Assembly (NCBI GenBank): GCA_030681365.1
Contig: JAUXWH010000248.1
Location: 1 to 42,286 of the forward strand
Direction: 5' to 3'
Source: Bradyrhizobium sp.
GTDB taxonomy: Bacteria; Pseudomonadota; Alphaproteobacteria; Rhizobiales; Xanthobacteraceae
DNA length: 42,286 bases
This document shows positions 40,254 to 42,286 of the stretch, one piece after another. Each line of letters starts with the position of its first letter. Positions within the stretch are counted from its first letter, which is position 1. A model generated the notes under the pieces. It was given only the letters and a program-made list of their open reading frames with translations. It did no database searches and had not been told where the DNA came from. The translations under genes and the position numbers were made by a program.

Positions 40254-41029
40254 TCGCGGTGGCGGGCGTCGTACACCAGCCCCTCGCCGAGATAGATGGC
40301 GCGGACCTGCGGATTGCGCCGCACCTCCTCCGGCGAGCCCTCGGCGATCAGGCTGCCGCGGTTCAGCACCAGGATGCGGTCGGCATGCTCGAACACGACA
40401 TCCATGTCGTGCTCGGTGAACAGCACGCCGATGGATTTTTCCCGCGCGATGCCGGCGGTCAGGCGCATCAGATCGATGCGCTCGCGCGGCGCCATCCCGG
40501 CGGTCGGCTCGTCCATCAGCAGAAGTTTCGGCTGATTGGCGAGGGCTATGGCGAGTTCCAGCCGCTTCAGGTCGCCATAGGCGAGTTCGCCGCAGGGCCG
40601 CTCGGCATAGCCGCTCATACCGACCAGTTCGAGCAGGCGGCCAGCCTCGTCGCGCGCGAATTGCGGCGTCGATTTCCACAGATTGAACAACTGCCGGCCA
40701 TACGACACCAGCGCGACCTGGACGTTTTCGCGCACCGTCATGGTCGGGAAGGTCGCGGTAATCTGGAAGGTGCGGCCGACGCCGAGCCGCCAGATCTCGC
40801 GCGGCTTCTTGCCGGTGGTGTCGCCGCCGAGCAGGTTGATCCGGCCGGCGCCGGGGGTGGTCTGGCCGTTCAACATATCGAAGCAGGTGCTCTTGCCCGC
40901 GCCGTTGGGGCCGATCAGCGCCAGGATCTCGCCGGCCTGAAGCGCGAACGAGACCTCGCGCACGGCATGCACGCCGCCATAGGATTTGCTCAGGCCTTCG
41001 ACCGACAGCAATGTGGGCGCGGTGCTCAT
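40250..41029 (-). CDS. livG: LivG-like ABC ATPase, reading without stop into livF in another frame
   Basis: About 260 codons from MSTAPTLLSVEGLSKSYGG to IYLGEGLVYDARHREG. Walker A LIGPNGAGKSTCFD, the LivG-type insert LGVGRTFQITATFPTMTV, signature ELAYGDLKRLELAIALA, Walker B LLLMDEPTAGMAP and switch LFTEHDMDVVFEHADRI are all present. Its ATG overlaps the permease stop by four bases. After YDARHREG no stop follows; the frame runs on antiphase through livF to 39836 with no homology. Normal LivG proteins end at about this point, so the boundary given here is where similarity ends, not a stop codon. Confidence 0.8.
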
Positions 41030-42286
41030 TCGGCGCTCTCGATCCGTGATTTCAACAATTCGGGTTTTGGCAGCTCCGGCCGGCGCCGGTTGCGGAGGGT
41101 TTCCAGCATGCCGACGATGCCCTTGGGAAACGCCACCACGATCAGCACGATGACGGCGCCCAGCACCAGCTTTGAAAGGTCGGTCTGGCTGACCAGCCAG
41201 ATCGAGAGCATCTTGTAGACGATGGCGCCGATCACCGCGCCCGACACCGTCTCGACGCCGCCGAGCAGCACCATGACCAGCGCATCGACCGACAGCGAGA
41301 TCCCGAGACTGTCGGGAAACACGCTGCCCTTGAGGTAGGCGAACAGCGCGCCGGCGACACCGGCGACGGTGCCGGCGATGACGAACGCAGTCCACTGGAT
41401 CCGCTTGGCGTCGATGCCGATGGCTTCGCTGCGCAACAGTGAATCGCGCGTCGCCCGCAGCGCATAACCGAAAGGCGAGAACACGATGATGCGAAGCGCC
41501 GCGACCGCCAGCGCTGCCACGAACAGCGACAGCCAGTAGAAGCTGGCAGGCTCCGCCGCCCATTTTTCCGGCCAGAGTCCCAGAATGCCGTTGTCGCCGC
41601 CGGTCACCGCGACCCACTGGAACGCGATCGACCAGACGATCTGCGCGAAGGCCAGCGTCAGCATCGCGAAATAGACGCCGGACAGCTGCACCGCGAAGAA
41701 GCCGAAGATCGCGGCACCGAGACATCCCAGCAGCGGACCGAGCAGCAGGCAGGCGATCATCGGCAAGCCCGCCATCTTGGCGAGGAAGGCGATGCCGTAG
41801 GCGCCGAGCCCGAAATAGGCGGCGTGGCCGAACGAGGCGAGGCCGCCGACCGACATCAGGAAATGCAGGCTGGCCGCGAAGATCACGAAGATCGCGATCT
41901 CCGAGCCGACCGTCAGCGCATAATTGCCGCCGACCAGCGGCAGCATCGCCGCCACGGCGAGGCCGGCCCACGCGGCGAGACGTTCGCGCTGACTGAGCGG
42001 ACGCCACGGATTGACGGTCAGCCCCGGGGTGCGGCGCGCCGCGGCCTCCTGCTTGCCGAACAGGCCCCACGGCCGCACGATCAGCACCGCCGCCATCACC
42101 AGGAACACCAGGATGATGGAGATCTTCGGGAAAATCAGAATCCCGAACGCGTTCAATTCCGACACCAGCACCGCAGCGACGAAGGCGCCGATGATGCTGC
42201 CGAGGCCGCCGATCACCACCACCACGAACACGTCGACGATGATGCGCAGATCGAGCGCGTGATGCACCGCGTCGCGCGGGATCTGC
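41026..42286 (-). CDS. Fused LivH-LivM branched-chain-type ABC permease, partial (5' end outside window)
   Basis: About 420 residues are visible. The first 70 (IPRDAVHHALDLRIIVDVFV, VIGGLGSIIGAFVAAVLVSE, then LVMAAVLIVRPWGLFGKQ) are the C-terminal part of a LivH-type permease and continue past the window edge. After a short linker (TPGLTVNPWRPLSQRERLAA) a complete LivM permease follows: FAASLHFLMSVGGLASFGHA, YFGLGAYGIAFLAKM, GVYFAMLTLAFAQIVWSIAF, the ATPase contact SPFGYALRATRDSLLRSEAIGI and LGGVETVSGAVIGAIVY. An ATG at 42267 lies inside the LivH part and is not a likely start. The inner-membrane fused permease takes the place of separate LivH and LivM. The ligand is unknown; with MarR and catabolic neighbours an aromatic acid is possible. 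Confidence 0.82.
   Translation of the reverse strand, partial: QIPRDAVHHALDLRIIVDVFVVVVIGGLGSIIGAFVAAVLVSELNAFGILIFPKISIILVFLVMAAVLIVRPWGLFGKQEAAARRTPGLTVNPWRPLSQRERLAAWAGLAVAAMLPLVGGNYALTVGSEIAIFVIFAASLHFLMSVGGLASFGHAAYFGLGAYGIAFLAKMAGLPMIACLLLGPLLGCLGAAIFGFFAVQLSGVYFAMLTLAFAQIVWSIAFQWVAVTGGDNGILGLWPEKWAAEPASFYWLSLFVAALAVAALRIIVFSPFGYALRATRDSLLRSEAIGIDAKRIQWTAFVIAGTVAGVAGALFAYLKGSVFPDSLGISLSVDALVMVLLGGVETVSGAVIGAIVYKMLSIWLVSQTDLSKLVLGAVIVLIVVAFPKGIVGMLETLRNRRRPELPKPELLKSRIESAE

Overview
The window reads as chromosomal DNA of a high-GC alphaproteobacterium of the Bradyrhizobium/Rhodopseudomonas type (order Hyphomicrobiales). Grounds: strongly GC-biased third positions, several dispersed palindromic elements of the kind scattered through those genomes, an Omp25/31-type outer-membrane barrel, and many NMT1/SsuA-type and Liv-type uptake systems beside catabolic enzymes. 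No rRNA, tRNA, CRISPR array, insertion sequence or phage gene was found. The taxonomic call is inference from style, not from a marker gene.

Left part (1-3.4 kb and 10.7-17 kb): a catabolic island for a nitrogen heterocycle or related amide. It holds a partial NicX-like 2,5-dihydroxypyridine dioxygenase, an ABC transporter (ATPase and two permeases) with no binding protein beside it, an IlvD-type dehydratase, a lone NMT1-type binding protein, a 3-hydroxyisobutyrate-dehydrogenase-family reductase, a ferredoxin-NADP reductase and, divergent from it, an enamidase-like amidohydrolase. Enamidase, a reductase of this family and ferredoxin-dependent reduction are steps of the reductive nicotinate route known from Eubacterium barkeri. 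A 22-bp perfect palindrome with an additional tandem half-site lies between the divergent fpr-like and enamidase-like genes. Set inside this island (5.0-10.7 kb) is a tightly overlapping respiratory operon: CtaG-type assembly factor, triheme cytochrome c, subunit II with a fused cytochrome c domain, a fused subunit I+III, and a small membrane protein.

Middle (17.1-22.7 kb): an amine module, with an AraC-type regulator divergent from a class-C beta-lactamase-like hydrolase (frameshifted by a 4-bp duplication) and a copper amine oxidase, followed by a secreted L,D-transpeptidase.

Right-middle (23.1-33.7 kb): a second island. It contains a complete NMT1-type ABC transporter (two permeases, binding protein, ATPase), a YtcJ-like metal amidohydrolase, a glutamine-synthetase-like ligase, a Rieske oxygenase, an IclR regulator and a Liv-type binding protein. 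A ten-base core (TCTAYYGAAC-like; TCTATTGAAC or TCTATCGAAC) recurs upstream of the amidohydrolase, the Rieske gene and the Liv-type binding protein, which suggests one IclR regulon. A short relic of a second enamidase gene lies just before this island.

Right end (34-42.3 kb): an orphan HerA-like ATPase, membrane proteins, a carbonic anhydrase remnant, an alpha/beta hydrolase and a neighbour that share a duplicated 5' end, a 45-codon gene ended by a dispersed repeat, and a Liv-type transporter operon with a MarR regulator. In that operon the two permeases are fused and the two ATPases are joined across a frame change at a run of five G.
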